NCBI GenBank assembly: GCA_963835085.1
Contig: CAWIED010000001.1
Location: 3,534,001-3,598,000, forward strand
Source: JBDIAG01 sp963835085
GTDB taxonomy: Bacteria > Actinomycetota > Actinomycetes > Actinomycetales > CAWJMD01
Reading direction: 5' to 3'
DNA length: 64,000 nt
The notes below the pieces were generated by a model. That model was not told the origin of the DNA and did no database searches. It saw only the letters and a list, made by a program, of their open reading frames with translations. Positions 42,850 through 52,283 of the stretch are shown in pieces. Position 1 is the first letter of the stretch. Each line of letters begins with the position of its first letter. The position numbers were made by a program, and so were the translations under genes.

Positions 42850-44069
42850 TCGGCTGGCTTGACTGCGGGAGCGGAGCCAGCGGCGACATGCTGCTGGGTG
42901 CCCTGGTGGCGAGCGGCGTGCCGATCGAGACGCTGCAGGTGGCCGTCGACGCCGTGGCGCCCGAACCGGTGCGGTTGCGCCCCGAGCGGGTCGAACGGGC
43001 CTCGATCGCGGCGACCAAGGTGCACGTGGACGCCGCTCCGTCGCACCACCACCGCACCTGGCGCGATCTTCGCGTACTGCTCGACGGGGCACCCCGCGTG
43101 CCGGGCATCGAGCAGGCGCGGGCCACCTTCCGGCGCCTGGTGGAGGCGGAGGGACAGGTGCACGGCATCGACCCTGACGAGGTACATCTGCACGAAGTGG
43201 GAGCGCTCGATGCCATCGCCGACATCGTGGGTGTCTGCGCAGGCTTCGCCACGCTCGGGCTCGACCGGCTCACCGCCTCTCCCGTCGCCCTGGGTGGTGG
43301 CACGGTTCAGGCCGCCCACGGACGGTTGCCCGTGCCCGGTCCGGCGGTCGTGCTGCTGCTGGCGGGGGTGCCGACCTACGGCGGACCGGTAGCCGTCGAG
43401 TTGACCACGCCCACTGGTGCCGCCCTGCTCGCGACCCACGTGAGCGAGTGGGGACCGGCTCCCCTGCTCACCGGCAGCGGCCAGGGGTTCGGGGCGGGGA
43501 CCCGTGATCTGCCCGGCCAGCCCAACGTGATCCGGCTGGTCACGGGCGAGCCCTGGCCCGGTGTCCCGGCGGACGGACGGCGCAGCGGTCCCGAGGGCGA
43601 CGCGGAACTCGTAGAGGTCGCCGCCACCGTCGACGACCTCGATCCCCGGGTCTGGCCTGCTGCCCTGGAAGCGCTGATCGCAGCCGGCGCCCTCGACGCC
43701 TGGCTCGTACCCGTCCTGATGCGCAAGGGCCGACCCGGCCACGTCCTGCACGCTTTGACAACGTCCGCCGCCCTCGGGCCGGTGGTCGACGCCGTCTTCG
43801 CCGAGACGTCCACCCTGGGGGTGCGGCACTGGCCGATCACCCGGCGCGCCCTGGCGCGTGCGCAGTTGCTCGTGCAGGTGGAAGGCCAGACGATCCGCGT
43901 CAAGCTCGGCCTGAGCGGCACCGACGTGGTGCAGAGCCAACCCGAATGGGACGACGTCCAGGCTGCCGCCAACGCCTTGCACCGTCCCGCTCGCTGGGTG
44001 CTCGACGCGGCGCGCACCGCCGCTGACACCCTGACTCCGGCGGAGCGTCACCGTCGGTTACTACGCTGA
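42846..44069 (+). CDS. larC: Nickel-insertion protein LarC, single-frame form
   Basis: LarC inserts nickel into the pincer nucleotide in a CTP-dependent reaction. The 407-residue product has the LarC opening WLDCGSGASGDMLLGAL, a His cluster SHHHR near residue 62, HEVGALDAIADIVG, and a C-terminal domain with AVDDLDPRVW-type metal/nucleotide region (VDDLDPRVWPAAL). In Lactobacillus larC is made by a programmed frameshift; here both parts are in one uninterrupted frame. ATG overlaps the larB stop (ATGA). Confidence 0.92.
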   Translation: MIGWLDCGSGASGDMLLGALVASGVPIETLQVAVDAVAPEPVRLRPERVERASIAATKVHVDAAPSHHHRTWRDLRVLLDGAPRVPGIEQARATFRRLVEAEGQVHGIDPDEVHLHEVGALDAIADIVGVCAGFATLGLDRLTASPVALGGGTVQAAHGRLPVPGPAVVLLLAGVPTYGGPVAVELTTPTGAALLATHVSEWGPAPLLTGSGQGFGAGTRDLPGQPNVIRLVTGEPWPGVPADGRRSGPEGDAELVEVAATVDDLDPRVWPAALEALIAAGALDAWLVPVLMRKGRPGHVLHALTTSAALGPVVDAVFAETSTLGVRHWPITRRALARAQLLVQVEGQTIRVKLGLSGTDVVQSQPEWDDVQAAANALHRPARWVLDAARTAADTLTPAERHRRLLR

Positions 44070-44073
44070 CGGG

Positions 44074-46308
44074 GTGCCGATCTCACCCGGAGCCGTCCAC
44101 CGTCGGCTGGCCCTGCTCGCTGCCGTCCTGACGGCCCTCGGTGCGGTGCTGGGCGCCCTCGCGAGCACCGCACCCGCCGCTGCCGCCGCTGCCCGCACCG
44201 GGCCGGTCATTGTCGTGGGCACCGCCGGCCTGCGCTGGGACGATGTGTCGGCACAGGCCACCCCCAATCTGTGGAAGCTGCTGGAGCACGGCTCGCAGGC
44301 GGCCATGACCATTCGCAACCTGCGCCGCACGGCCTGCCCGGTCGACGGTTGGCTCGCACTGTCCGCCGGTCGACGCGCGGCCGACCTGCCTGCAGATCCG
44401 GGCCGCGCCTGCCGCGCGACTGCCACCCCTGGAACCCGCGGAACCGAGGCGGTCGTCCCCGGCTGGCAGGCCTACGTCGACTATGCCGGCAGCGGTGACT
44501 ACGCCTCCGAACCCGGGTTGCTCGCCCAGCAGCTGAGCGTGGCCAAGGTGCCGTACGCGGCCATCGGCGACGGAGCGGCCATCGCTCTGGCAAGCCCGCA
44601 GGACGGTGTGGTCCGCGGCGACTACGCGAGCCTGCCGCAGGCGCCGACGGAGATCACGGCCGCAGTCACCACGGCGCTGGCCACCGCGCGGGTGGTCGTC
44701 ATCGACGTCGGTGCCGTCCGCGATCCCAACGATCTGCCCGTCTCCGACCTCGACCATCAGGCCGGCCCCAGGGCTTCGCAGGTGCAGACTCTCGACGAGC
44801 GGATCGGGGCGGTGCTGGCTGCCGCGCCCAGCACGGGCACCCTCATCGTCGCCTCGCTCGCAGACTCCGGCTACACCCCGCACCTGCAGCTGCTGTCGAT
44901 GCAGGGCCTCACCCCGCCCGGGTCCACCCCCACGCAGTATCCCCCTGCGCTGCTCGGTGCGTCGTCCACCCGTCAGGACGGGCTGGTGCAGGTCACCGAC
45001 CTGACGCCCACGATCCTCGAGCTGGCCGGTGCACCGGCCCCCGAAGACCTCCCGGGCGCCACCGTGCTGCCGCAATCGGGCACCCCGTCAGGCCTGGCGG
45101 CACGGCGGCAGGCGCTGATCGACCTCGACGAGGCCGCGGTGCATATCCAGACGCTCGTGCCACCGTTCTTCAACGGACTCGTGATCGCGCAGATCCTGCT
45201 CTACGGGGCCGGCACTCTCGCCCTGCGCAAAGAGTGGGGCGGCATCGAAGGTCGACGCCGGGTGCTGGCATTGCTGCGCCGGGTGGCCATCGTGTTCGCG
45301 GCCGTGCCGGTCTCCACGTTTCTGGCCAACCTGGTGCCCTGGTGGCGCACCGACTATCAGCTCGCGACCATCGTGGCCGCCGTCTGCGTGGGGGTCGCCG
45401 CGATCGCCACGGTGGCACTGCTCGGGCCGTGGCGCGATCGGCGGTTGGGGCCGCTCGGCTTCGTCGCCGGCGTCACCGCAGCCGTGCTGGCGCTCGACGT
45501 CTCCACCGGCTCACGGCTGCAGACCTCCTCGCTCATGGGTCTGCAACCGCTGGTGGGCGGCCGGTTCTACGGCTTGGGCAACGTTCAGTTCGCGCTCTTT
45601 GCCAGTGGCTCGCTCATGCTCGCGTGCTCGTTGGCCGACGCCGCGCTGAAAGCCGGACGCAAGCAGCTCGCCGTCGGGGTCATCATGCTCATCGGGGTGA
45701 TCACGGTGGTGGTAGATGGAACTCCCGGACTGGGCAGCGACTTCGGCGGACCTCCGGCGGTGATCCCGGCCTTCCTGGTCATGGCGCTGCTGGTAGCCGG
45801 CGTGCGGGTCACCTGGCGGCGGCTCGTGCTGATCGCAGTGGTCACGCTTGCGGTGGTCTCGCTGATCAGCGTGGCCGACTGGCTGCGCCCACCCGCCCAA
45901 CGCACTCACCTCGGCCGGTTCGTGCAGACGATCATCGAGGGGGGCGCCATGCAGGTGATCGCGCGCAAGGCTGCGCAGAACTGGGAGATCCTCACCAGTT
46001 CGTGGCTGACGATCCTCGTGCCGTTCGGTGCGGTGTTCATCGCGGTCATCCTGATGCGCCCTGTGGCGTGGGGTGCGCCCGCTTTGCAGCGCACCTACGA
46101 GGCCGCTCCCACCCTTAGGCACGCCTTGGTCTCGCTGTGCCTCATGCTCGCCATCGGCTTCGCCGTCAACGACTCCGGCACCGTGGTACCGGCCATCGGT
46201 GCCGTGCTCGTCATTCCCCTGCTCATCGCCGCAAGCGTGCGCACGTTGGAGATGGCCGACGACGAGACCCGGCAGAGCGATCTGAAGAATCCCACGACTG
46301 CCGGCTGA
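44074..46308 (+). CDS. Large membrane protein with an exported N-terminal domain
   Basis: A 744-residue protein with an N-terminal signal-type segment ending near an Ala cluster, then a ~340-residue outside domain. That domain has a loosely sulfatase/alkaline-phosphatase-like order (VIVVGTAGLRWDDV, later VQVTDLTPTILELAGAP), but no clear metal-site set. The C-terminal ~370 residues hold about ten hydrophobic segments. GTG start lies four bases after larC. Similar large proteins occur in actinobacteria, but I do not know a function. A role at the cell envelope is likely. Confidence 0.7.
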   Translation: MPISPGAVHRRLALLAAVLTALGAVLGALASTAPAAAAAARTGPVIVVGTAGLRWDDVSAQATPNLWKLLEHGSQAAMTIRNLRRTACPVDGWLALSAGRRAADLPADPGRACRATATPGTRGTEAVVPGWQAYVDYAGSGDYASEPGLLAQQLSVAKVPYAAIGDGAAIALASPQDGVVRGDYASLPQAPTEITAAVTTALATARVVVIDVGAVRDPNDLPVSDLDHQAGPRASQVQTLDERIGAVLAAAPSTGTLIVASLADSGYTPHLQLLSMQGLTPPGSTPTQYPPALLGASSTRQDGLVQVTDLTPTILELAGAPAPEDLPGATVLPQSGTPSGLAARRQALIDLDEAAVHIQTLVPPFFNGLVIAQILLYGAGTLALRKEWGGIEGRRRVLALLRRVAIVFAAVPVSTFLANLVPWWRTDYQLATIVAAVCVGVAAIATVALLGPWRDRRLGPLGFVAGVTAAVLALDVSTGSRLQTSSLMGLQPLVGGRFYGLGNVQFALFASGSLMLACSLADAALKAGRKQLAVGVIMLIGVITVVVDGTPGLGSDFGGPPAVIPAFLVMALLVAGVRVTWRRLVLIAVVTLAVVSLISVADWLRPPAQRTHLGRFVQTIIEGGAMQVIARKAAQNWEILTSSWLTILVPFGAVFIAVILMRPVAWGAPALQRTYEAAPTLRHALVSLCLMLAIGFAVNDSGTVVPAIGAVLVIPLLIAASVRTLEMADDETRQSDLKNPTTAG

Positions 46309-46358
46309 TCCCCGGGGGCTCCTGGCCAGCAGGTGATGGTGTCCGTCTCGCCCTGTCG

Positions 46359-46371
46359 TGAAACTGTTTCA
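46359..46371. promoter_or_regulatory. LacI-like operator candidate
   Basis: TGAAACTGTTTCA is a perfect six-base inverted repeat around one base. LacI-family sites often use TGAAAC/GTTTCA half-sites, but usually with an even centre (CG), so this fit is only partial. It lies 86 bases upstream of the IS630-derived gene; a LacI gene is downstream on the other strand. Confidence 0.4.
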
Positions 46372-46456
46372 AGAATTAGAGACTTGTGCAGCAGCAAACC
46401 GTGTGCAAAAGTAACGGCCACCCGTTTCTATGACTGTTTGAGGGCCGTTTGATCGA

Positions 46457-47395
46457 ATGATGGACGACTTGCCGATGGCAACAGTTGCATCAGCGCCTGC
46501 TGGCACATCGCAATGGTGGTCACGCGGAGAGCACGCGTCACCGCAGGCTGCGGATGCCCCTGAGTGGCAGACGCTGATGGAGTTTCTCGCCACAGCACAC
46601 CTGCGGCCTGCCGTGACGCTGCGGTTCCAGATCGCACTGATGGTGGTCGACGGCCGGTCCGACCGCGAGATCGCCGCATCCCTGAAGGTGCGTCGACCTA
46701 CGGTGAAGAATTGGCGGGTCCGGTACACCCGGGGCGGGGCCGCGGCGCTGCTCGACCGGCACCGTCCGGGTCGGCCACGCGTCGACCGGGGTCAGGTCAT
46801 CGCGGAGACACTCCGACCGTCGCCCCCCGAGAGCGGCATCCGCGCCTGGTCGAGCCGAAAGCTCGCAGCCCACCTCGGAATCGGCGACGCCACAGTGGCC
46901 CGCGCCTGGCGCGAATATGGCCTGCGCCCCCAGGGTCAGTCGTTCTTGTTCACCACCGAGCCGGAGTTCAGCGCGACGCGCGTCGACATAGTGGCGATCT
47001 ACCTCTCACGGGCCGTACGGGCCGTGGTTCTACGGGCCGATCCCGAGGGTCGCGTAGCCGGGATGTGGGGTCCGCAGGCGTACCGCCGTGACCTGAAGGA
47101 CCTCGTCACCGATATCATGCAGGATCACCCCGACTCCAGTCTGCGCGTGATCCTGCATCGCGCAGCCGCTGCCGACACCGACACCGACACAACGGCTTTA
47201 CCGCCTGCCGTGGCCACCCACAAAGTGCCGCACTCCGAGCGTTGGCTCAATCTCGTCGAGGTCTGGAGCCGGTTGGCCGGACTCCACACGGAGACCGACG
47301 GGCAGTTTCCCAGTCGGTTGCGGGCGTGCCTGGCCGACCTCAATGCCCTGGACAGCGGCATGGTGTGGACGGTCGGCCCTCCCGCCAGTTGCTAG
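46457..47395 (+). CDS. IS630-derived HTH protein with degraded DDE catalytic site
   Basis: A 312-residue uninterrupted frame with the IS630 architecture. An N-terminal pair of HTH motifs is present (DREIAASLKVRRPTVKNWR and AHLGIGDATVARAWREYG, each read as a block). The transposase-core landmark TEPEFSATRVDIVAIYL follows. The first Asp survives (VVLRADPEGR), the last Glu survives (RWLNLVEVWSR), but the middle Asp of the VICDNYGTHK type is replaced (VILHRAAAAD). It is probably not a functional transposase; it may be a domesticated DNA-binding protein or a decaying gene. Confidence 0.75.
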   Translation: MMDDLPMATVASAPAGTSQWWSRGEHASPQAADAPEWQTLMEFLATAHLRPAVTLRFQIALMVVDGRSDREIAASLKVRRPTVKNWRVRYTRGGAAALLDRHRPGRPRVDRGQVIAETLRPSPPESGIRAWSSRKLAAHLGIGDATVARAWREYGLRPQGQSFLFTTEPEFSATRVDIVAIYLSRAVRAVVLRADPEGRVAGMWGPQAYRRDLKDLVTDIMQDHPDSSLRVILHRAAAADTDTDTTALPPAVATHKVPHSERWLNLVEVWSRLAGLHTETDGQFPSRLRACLADLNALDSGMVWTVGPPASC

Positions 47396-48504
47396 TCACC
47401 GGGATCGGCCTGCCGGCTGGTCGGTTCTGACGATTCAGCCTGAGCGGATGTGTCGCGGGCCGCGGGCGGGGGCTCGGTGGTGCGCCGCACGACAAGGCGG
47501 ACGTCGAACGGGGTGGTCGACGATTGGATGGGCCGTTGCCGCTCCAGTGCTTCGAGCACGAGCTCGGTGGCCTTGCGGCCCTGTTGACGTACCGGCTGAT
47601 GAATCGTCGTCAGATCCATGTAGGGCGCGAGCTCGTGGTCGTCGAAGCCGATCAGAGACATATGTCCCGGGACGGAGATGCCGGCACGACGCAACGTGCG
47701 CAGCGCCCCAATGGCGAGCTCGTCGCTCATCGCGAACAGGGCGGTCGGTAGCCGGCGAAGACTGAGCAGCCTCTCGGCGGCACGAACGCCGCCCGCCATC
47801 CGGGAATCGTCGGCGGACACGATCCACTCGGGAACCAGATTGAGACCGCTCTCGAACAGCGCAGACTCAAAGCCGCGGCGGCGGCCCTGAGTCATCGCGT
47901 CACCGGCCGAGCCCCACGGTTCGAAGGAGATCATCCCGATTGCCCGGTGTCCGAGCCCGATGAGGTGGCGGGTGGCCATTCGGCCGGCGGCTTCGTCGTC
48001 GATTCCGACGCAGGGCAGGCCGGGAGCATGGCCGCCGATGACGACGATGGGGACGCCCAGCCGATCGAGGGTGCGACGTTCGATCTCATCGAAGGAGGAC
48101 GAGATGAGGATGAGGGCGTCGAGCTGGCCTTGCCGGACGGACTGGCGGAAGAACACCTGGCGCCGTGCTGGATCGCCGATCTCATGCAGCACCAACTGGC
48201 AGCCGGACGTCCCGAGACCTTCCTCCACTCCCGAAATCGCCTCACCGACGTACCACCATGCCGGAGACTGTGTCAGGACTCCGATCCGAGGCACGACGTC
48301 GCGCACGCGGGGCAACACGTAGGCCAGCTCTGCGCAGGCCTGCAGCACTCTGTCTCGGGTGTCTGTCGAGACCGTCCCCGCACCCCCCAGGGTTCGCGAG
48401 ACGGTGGCCGCGGACACTCCGGCCCGCCGCGCAACGTCCCGGATACTGGCCGGACGCCGCCGCGACCCCGCTGCGGAGCCGTCACGGTCCTGTTCCGGAT
48501 TCAC
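47392..48504 (-). CDS. LacI-family transcriptional regulator
   Basis: A 370-residue regulator. The HTH and hinge helix are near residues 20-70: ASIRDVARRAGVSAATVSRTLGG then VLQACAELAYV. The periplasmic-binding-protein-like effector domain follows, with typical blocks such as VGIDDEAAGRMATRHLIGLGH and MSLIGFDDHELAPYMDLTTI. It starts at GTG one base after the stop of the glycosyltransferase gene. The effector is probably a sugar, but none is named by context. Its 3' end overlaps that of the IS630-like gene by four bases. Confidence 0.92.
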   Translation of the reverse strand: MNPEQDRDGSAAGSRRRPASIRDVARRAGVSAATVSRTLGGAGTVSTDTRDRVLQACAELAYVLPRVRDVVPRIGVLTQSPAWWYVGEAISGVEEGLGTSGCQLVLHEIGDPARRQVFFRQSVRQGQLDALILISSSFDEIERRTLDRLGVPIVVIGGHAPGLPCVGIDDEAAGRMATRHLIGLGHRAIGMISFEPWGSAGDAMTQGRRRGFESALFESGLNLVPEWIVSADDSRMAGGVRAAERLLSLRRLPTALFAMSDELAIGALRTLRRAGISVPGHMSLIGFDDHELAPYMDLTTIHQPVRQQGRKATELVLEALERQRPIQSSTTPFDVRLVVRRTTEPPPAARDTSAQAESSEPTSRQADPGD

Positions 48505-48505
48505 G

Positions 48506-49225
48506 CTAACCCCGGCCGAGCCAGCGTTTGACTCGTCGAGCCGCGAGTGCGCGGGCCACGTCGCGGTACTGCTTGGCGCGGTGCAGCTGCGCCGCGAGGT
48601 CTTTGCCGGTGACCCGGTGATGCAGCTCGCAGGGCACCTCCTGTACCCGCAGCCCGGCCCGCAACAGGTCGACGGTCAGGCCCACCTCCACACCCCAACC
48701 GGCGGCCAGGGGCAGCGCGGCCTCGAAGGCCTCCCGGCTCAGGCAGCGCATGCCCGACAGCGGTTGGGTCGGCGTCCAGCCGGTGGCCTCGACGATGCCC
48801 TTGCGCGCCAGGTTGACGACGAATCCCCGGCCGCCGCCCGCGCTGGCCTGGGCGGGCAGGATGGCGATGGTCATGTCGGCCTCCCCGGCCAACACCGGCA
48901 GGGTCAGCGGCGCTGTGTTGATCGCCGAGTCGCCCAGATCTGCGTCGATGAAGAGCAGTGCACGCGGCGAGCGGGAGGTGGCCCGCTCGGCTACCGCCAC
49001 CGCTTGCGCTCCCGATTGCATCGCCGCGGCCTTGCCCTGGTTCACCGGATGCCTCAGCACCCGCGCCCCGGCGGCTGCTGCCAGCTCGCCCGTGCGGTCG
49101 GAGCTGCCGTCGTCCACCACGATCACGAGGTCGACGCCGGCGATCGTCGTGGCTGCACGCACCGTTGCCTCGATGCGTTCGGCTTCGTCCTTGGCCGGGA
49201 TGATGACGGCTACGTGGTCGTACAC
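48506..49225 (-). CDS. Family 2 glycosyltransferase
   Basis: A 239-residue GT-A enzyme. The nucleotide-sugar binding region is VAVIIPAKDEAERIEATV and VVDDGSSDRTGELA. The metal-binding D-x-D type motif is FIDADLGDS. The later GMRCLSREAFEAALPL segment is common in the glucosyl-3-phosphoglycerate-synthase/dolichol-P-mannose-like groups. No membrane segment is seen. Sugar donor and acceptor are unknown. It is translated immediately ahead of a LacI regulator. Confidence 0.85.
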   Translation of the reverse strand: MYDHVAVIIPAKDEAERIEATVRAATTIAGVDLVIVVDDGSSDRTGELAAAAGARVLRHPVNQGKAAAMQSGAQAVAVAERATSRSPRALLFIDADLGDSAINTAPLTLPVLAGEADMTIAILPAQASAGGGRGFVVNLARKGIVEATGWTPTQPLSGMRCLSREAFEAALPLAAGWGVEVGLTVDLLRAGLRVQEVPCELHHRVTGKDLAAQLHRAKQYRDVARALAARRVKRWLGRG

Positions 49226-49342
49226 CCGCGCGAGCCTACGCGTTCGGCCCGCTGCCGCGCTGCAGGCTCAGCCCGAGTGATGGCATGGTCAATCCCGCGA
49301 CCGGGCTGCCCCACGAGCCCACCCGACTGCCAGGATGAGGCC

Positions 49343-50605
49343 ATGACATCGACCCCTCCCGCGACCCCTTCGACACCCGGCGTGACGAGCGAGGTCGGTC
49401 GCCTGCGCACCGTCGTCCTGCACCGGCCCGGCAACGAGCTCAAGCGGCTGACCCCGCGCAACAACGACCGGCTGCTCTTCGACGGGCTGCCCTGGGTCTC
49501 GCGCGCGCAGGACGAGCACGACCAGTTCGCCGACGCGCTGCGCAGCCACGACGTGGAGGTGCTGTACCTGGCCGACCTGTTGGCGGCCGCTCTGAACGAA
49601 CCGCCAGCCCGCAAGGAAGCCATCCAGGCCGCGGTCAGCAACCCACACCTGGGCCAGGCGCTGTCCCGCCGGCTCAAGCAGCAGCTCAGCGACCTCGTGC
49701 CGAGCGCTCTGGCCGAGGCGTTGATGGCCGGTATCCGCCTCGACGAGGTGAACCCCGCCGTCGCGCCCGGACGTTCCCTGGTCGACGCCATGGGGGAGCC
49801 CACCGACTTCGTGGTCGACCCACTGCCCAACCTGCTCTTCACCCGTGACTCCGCAGCGTGGCTCGGCAACCAGGTGGCCATCACGTCTCTCGCCATGCCC
49901 GCCCGCGCCCGGGAGAGCAGCCTCACGGGAGTGATCTACCGCCATCACGAGCGCTTCAGCGGCACACCGTTGGTGTACGAGCCCCAGTTCGAGCCGGTCG
50001 AGGGTGGCGACGTGCTGGTGCTGTCCGACGGCGTGCTGGCCGTGGGCACCGGAGAGCGCACCACTGCGTCGGGAGTGGAACGCCTTGCTCGGCAAGCCTT
50101 TTCGGCTGGCGTGGCGCACGCGGTGCTCGCCGTGCCGATCGCTCAGGAGCGCGCCACCATGCACCTCGACACGGTCTGCACCATGGTCGACGCCGACGCC
50201 GTGGTGATGTACCCGGCCATCGCCAACACGCTTGAGGCCTTCACCATCCGGCCCGCGGACGGTGCCGGCCCCGGCTGGCCCAGCGACGGCGACCTCACGG
50301 TCACCGGGCCAGAGCCGTTCCTGACCGCTGCCGCGAAGGCCATGGGCATCGACCAGCTGCGAGTCATCGACACCGGCCTTGACCCGGTGACCGCCGAACG
50401 CGAGCAATGGGACGACGGCAACAACACCCTTGCCATCGGCCCCGGCCTGGTGCTGGCGTACGAGCGCAACACCGAGACCAACGAACGGCTCACCGAGTCA
50501 GGCATCGAGGTTGTGACGTTCAGCGGCTCCGAGTTGGGATCCGGACGCGGTGGCCCGCGCTGCATGTCGTGCCCGGTCTCCCGCGATCCGCTGCCGGCCT
50601 GCTGA
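49343..50605 (+). CDS. arcA: Arginine deiminase
   Basis: Hydrolyses arginine to citrulline and ammonia, first step of the arginine deiminase pathway. The 420-residue product has FTRDSAAWLG (conserved Asp region), the EGGDVLVLSDGVLAVGTGERT block with catalytic Glu/Asp, MHLDTVCTMVD with the catalytic His, and a C-terminal Cys in GGPRCMSCPVSR. ATG at 49343 is used; a long upstream frame is antisense to the glycosyltransferase. Other pathway genes (arcB, arcC, arcD) are not nearby. Confidence 0.95.
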   Translation: MTSTPPATPSTPGVTSEVGRLRTVVLHRPGNELKRLTPRNNDRLLFDGLPWVSRAQDEHDQFADALRSHDVEVLYLADLLAAALNEPPARKEAIQAAVSNPHLGQALSRRLKQQLSDLVPSALAEALMAGIRLDEVNPAVAPGRSLVDAMGEPTDFVVDPLPNLLFTRDSAAWLGNQVAITSLAMPARARESSLTGVIYRHHERFSGTPLVYEPQFEPVEGGDVLVLSDGVLAVGTGERTTASGVERLARQAFSAGVAHAVLAVPIAQERATMHLDTVCTMVDADAVVMYPAIANTLEAFTIRPADGAGPGWPSDGDLTVTGPEPFLTAAAKAMGIDQLRVIDTGLDPVTAEREQWDDGNNTLAIGPGLVLAYERNTETNERLTESGIEVVTFSGSELGSGRGGPRCMSCPVSRDPLPAC

Positions 50606-50626
50606 GAGGCAGGACGCGGGGCGGGC

Positions 50627-51577
50627 CTAACGCAGGGTGAGCTGACGCGAGACGACGCCGGCACGGGCTCGGCGCTCGTCGACCGTCAGCGGGATGTCGG
50701 TTGCCAGTGCCTCGTCGAGCCGGGCGGCGAACTCGGCGGCCGGCTCCTCGGCGTCGTCGGCCGTGGCGCCGGGCACCAGATCCCACACCGGAACCAGCAG
50801 CCCGTGGGCCCGGAACGAGCCGATGTAGCGGGTGCCCTCGCCCAGGCTGGTGGCACCACGGGCATGCAGCCTGGCGAGGGCGTCGAGCAGGGCGTCCTCG
50901 TCGTGCGGCAGCACCCACCGCAGGTGGGTCTTGTCGACGATCTGGCACCAGTAAGCGGCTTCGACCGACACGAGACGTTCGGTGGGAATCATGTTGTCCT
51001 TGGCCTGCTGCATCGACTCCAGCACCTCGGCGGTGCGGTCGGCCTGCTCGCCCAGCCAGTACTCGAAATCTTCGTGCACGCGCACCGCCGGGCTCTGGCC
51101 CGGCTCGATCACGTCCTGCAGGCGCGGCCCCGGGCCCGGCCGGCCGGAGCCGGGCACCGGAGTGCCGGGCTCGGCCGCAATGGCCTCCAGCAGGGTGGCC
51201 GCCACATCGCGGCTCGGGTCGCCCGAGGAGGCTCGGGTCTGCAGACCGGCGAGGACGGCGCCATCCACCCGGCGCAGGGCGGCCCAGGCCATCGGCAGCA
51301 CGCTGGCGATGGTGACCTCGGCCGCGCCGAACTCCTCGGTGGTGCGCACCGACATGGTGGCCGCGGGCACGATCTCGCGCATGGCCACCAGGTCGCATTC
51401 GCCGGCCACTCCCGCGAACGGGCGACGCACCACGTCGGTCATGCCGCGACCGCGTCCGTGACAGAGCTTGTAACGCCGACCCGAACCACACGGGCACGGT
51501 TCCCGAGGGCCCACCTCGGGGATGTCTGCCTCGAGCACGGCGGCGGGAACAGGGTTACGTCGGGACTTCTTGGCCAT
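50627..51577 (-). CDS. DUF5926 protein with N-terminal SEC-C motif
   Basis: A 316-residue actinobacterial protein. It begins MAKKSRRNP and then has the SEC-C zinc motif CPCGSGRRYKLCHG (about residues 28-42), as found at the end of SecA. The rest matches the DUF5926-type globular region, with no catalytic motif I can name. Its function is unknown. It is convergent with arcA, with 21 bases between stops. Confidence 0.85.
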   Translation of the reverse strand: MAKKSRRNPVPAAVLEADIPEVGPREPCPCGSGRRYKLCHGRGRGMTDVVRRPFAGVAGECDLVAMREIVPAATMSVRTTEEFGAAEVTIASVLPMAWAALRRVDGAVLAGLQTRASSGDPSRDVAATLLEAIAAEPGTPVPGSGRPGPGPRLQDVIEPGQSPAVRVHEDFEYWLGEQADRTAEVLESMQQAKDNMIPTERLVSVEAAYWCQIVDKTHLRWVLPHDEDALLDALARLHARGATSLGEGTRYIGSFRAHGLLVPVWDLVPGATADDAEEPAAEFAARLDEALATDIPLTVDERRARAGVVSRQLTLR

Positions 51578-51644
51578 GATCGCTCACGCTACCGACTTCG
51601 AGGTGGGCGTGAGCCTGGTTTGGGTGAGCCGTCTTCGAGTCTGG

Positions 51645-52115
51645 TTACCACCGGTGCCGACGACGCGAGGGGCCGCCAAGACAGGCCCACACGGTGCGGT
51701 GGCCGTCGTTGTCATCGAAGACACCCCATTCGTGGGCGAGCGCGCGCACGATCCGCAGGCCACGGCCGTAGGTGGCCAACACGGACGGCCGCTGCGGGCG
51801 AACATCTCCCGGGGAGCCACCGTCGGTCACCTCGAGGTCGAGCACGCCGCCGCGCACCTGCCAGCGCAGCATGATGCGGTCGTCATCGAGCGGATGCGCG
51901 TGGCGAATGGAGTTACCAAGGAGTTCTGACGCAATAATGGCGGCTTCGTGGACGACCACCGGATCGAGTTGGCCCGTGACGTCGTCAACGAGCATGCGGC
52001 GAACGGCCGGTACTGCACGCGGGTGGTTGGGTAACGCGATGGCACGAGCGTCGCCCCGCTGACGCAACTCGACAAGCCCGAGTTCCACCGAGGACGATGT
52101 CAACAAAGCAGTCAT
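51645..52115 (-). CDS. RsbW-like ATP-binding protein (HATPase_c)
   Basis: A 156-residue protein with a GHKL ATPase fold: N-box-like ASELLGNSIRHAHP, then the DGG and GRGLRIV motifs (LEVTDGGSPGDV, TYGRGLRIVRALA). Such small actinobacterial proteins resemble anti-sigma factor kinases of the RsbW/SpoIIAB type. The ATG at 52115 is chosen as it gives the usual N terminus; a longer upstream frame exists. No sigma factor or antagonist gene is adjacent. Confidence 0.85.
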   Translation of the reverse strand: MTALLTSSSVELGLVELRQRGDARAIALPNHPRAVPAVRRMLVDDVTGQLDPVVVHEAAIIASELLGNSIRHAHPLDDDRIMLRWQVRGGVLDLEVTDGGSPGDVRPQRPSVLATYGRGLRIVRALAHEWGVFDDNDGHRTVWACLGGPSRRRHRW

Positions 52116-52283
52116 CGACGAGCGCCCTTCAGTGGCAGATCCAGCCCGTTCATCATCAGCTCCCTTGACATATACGTAGGCCAGCACCGTACCGAGACCT
52201 AACGGCGACGCAAACCCGCACCGGCCTGACCAACCTCTCACAACATTTCGATCACGTCGAGACCCCACCTGAATGCCGGGCGT

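Noticed and set aside
48359..49342. An arcA start up to 328 codons upstream
   Set aside because: The extension is antisense to LacI and glycosyltransferase genes; the ATG at 49343 starts the family sequence.
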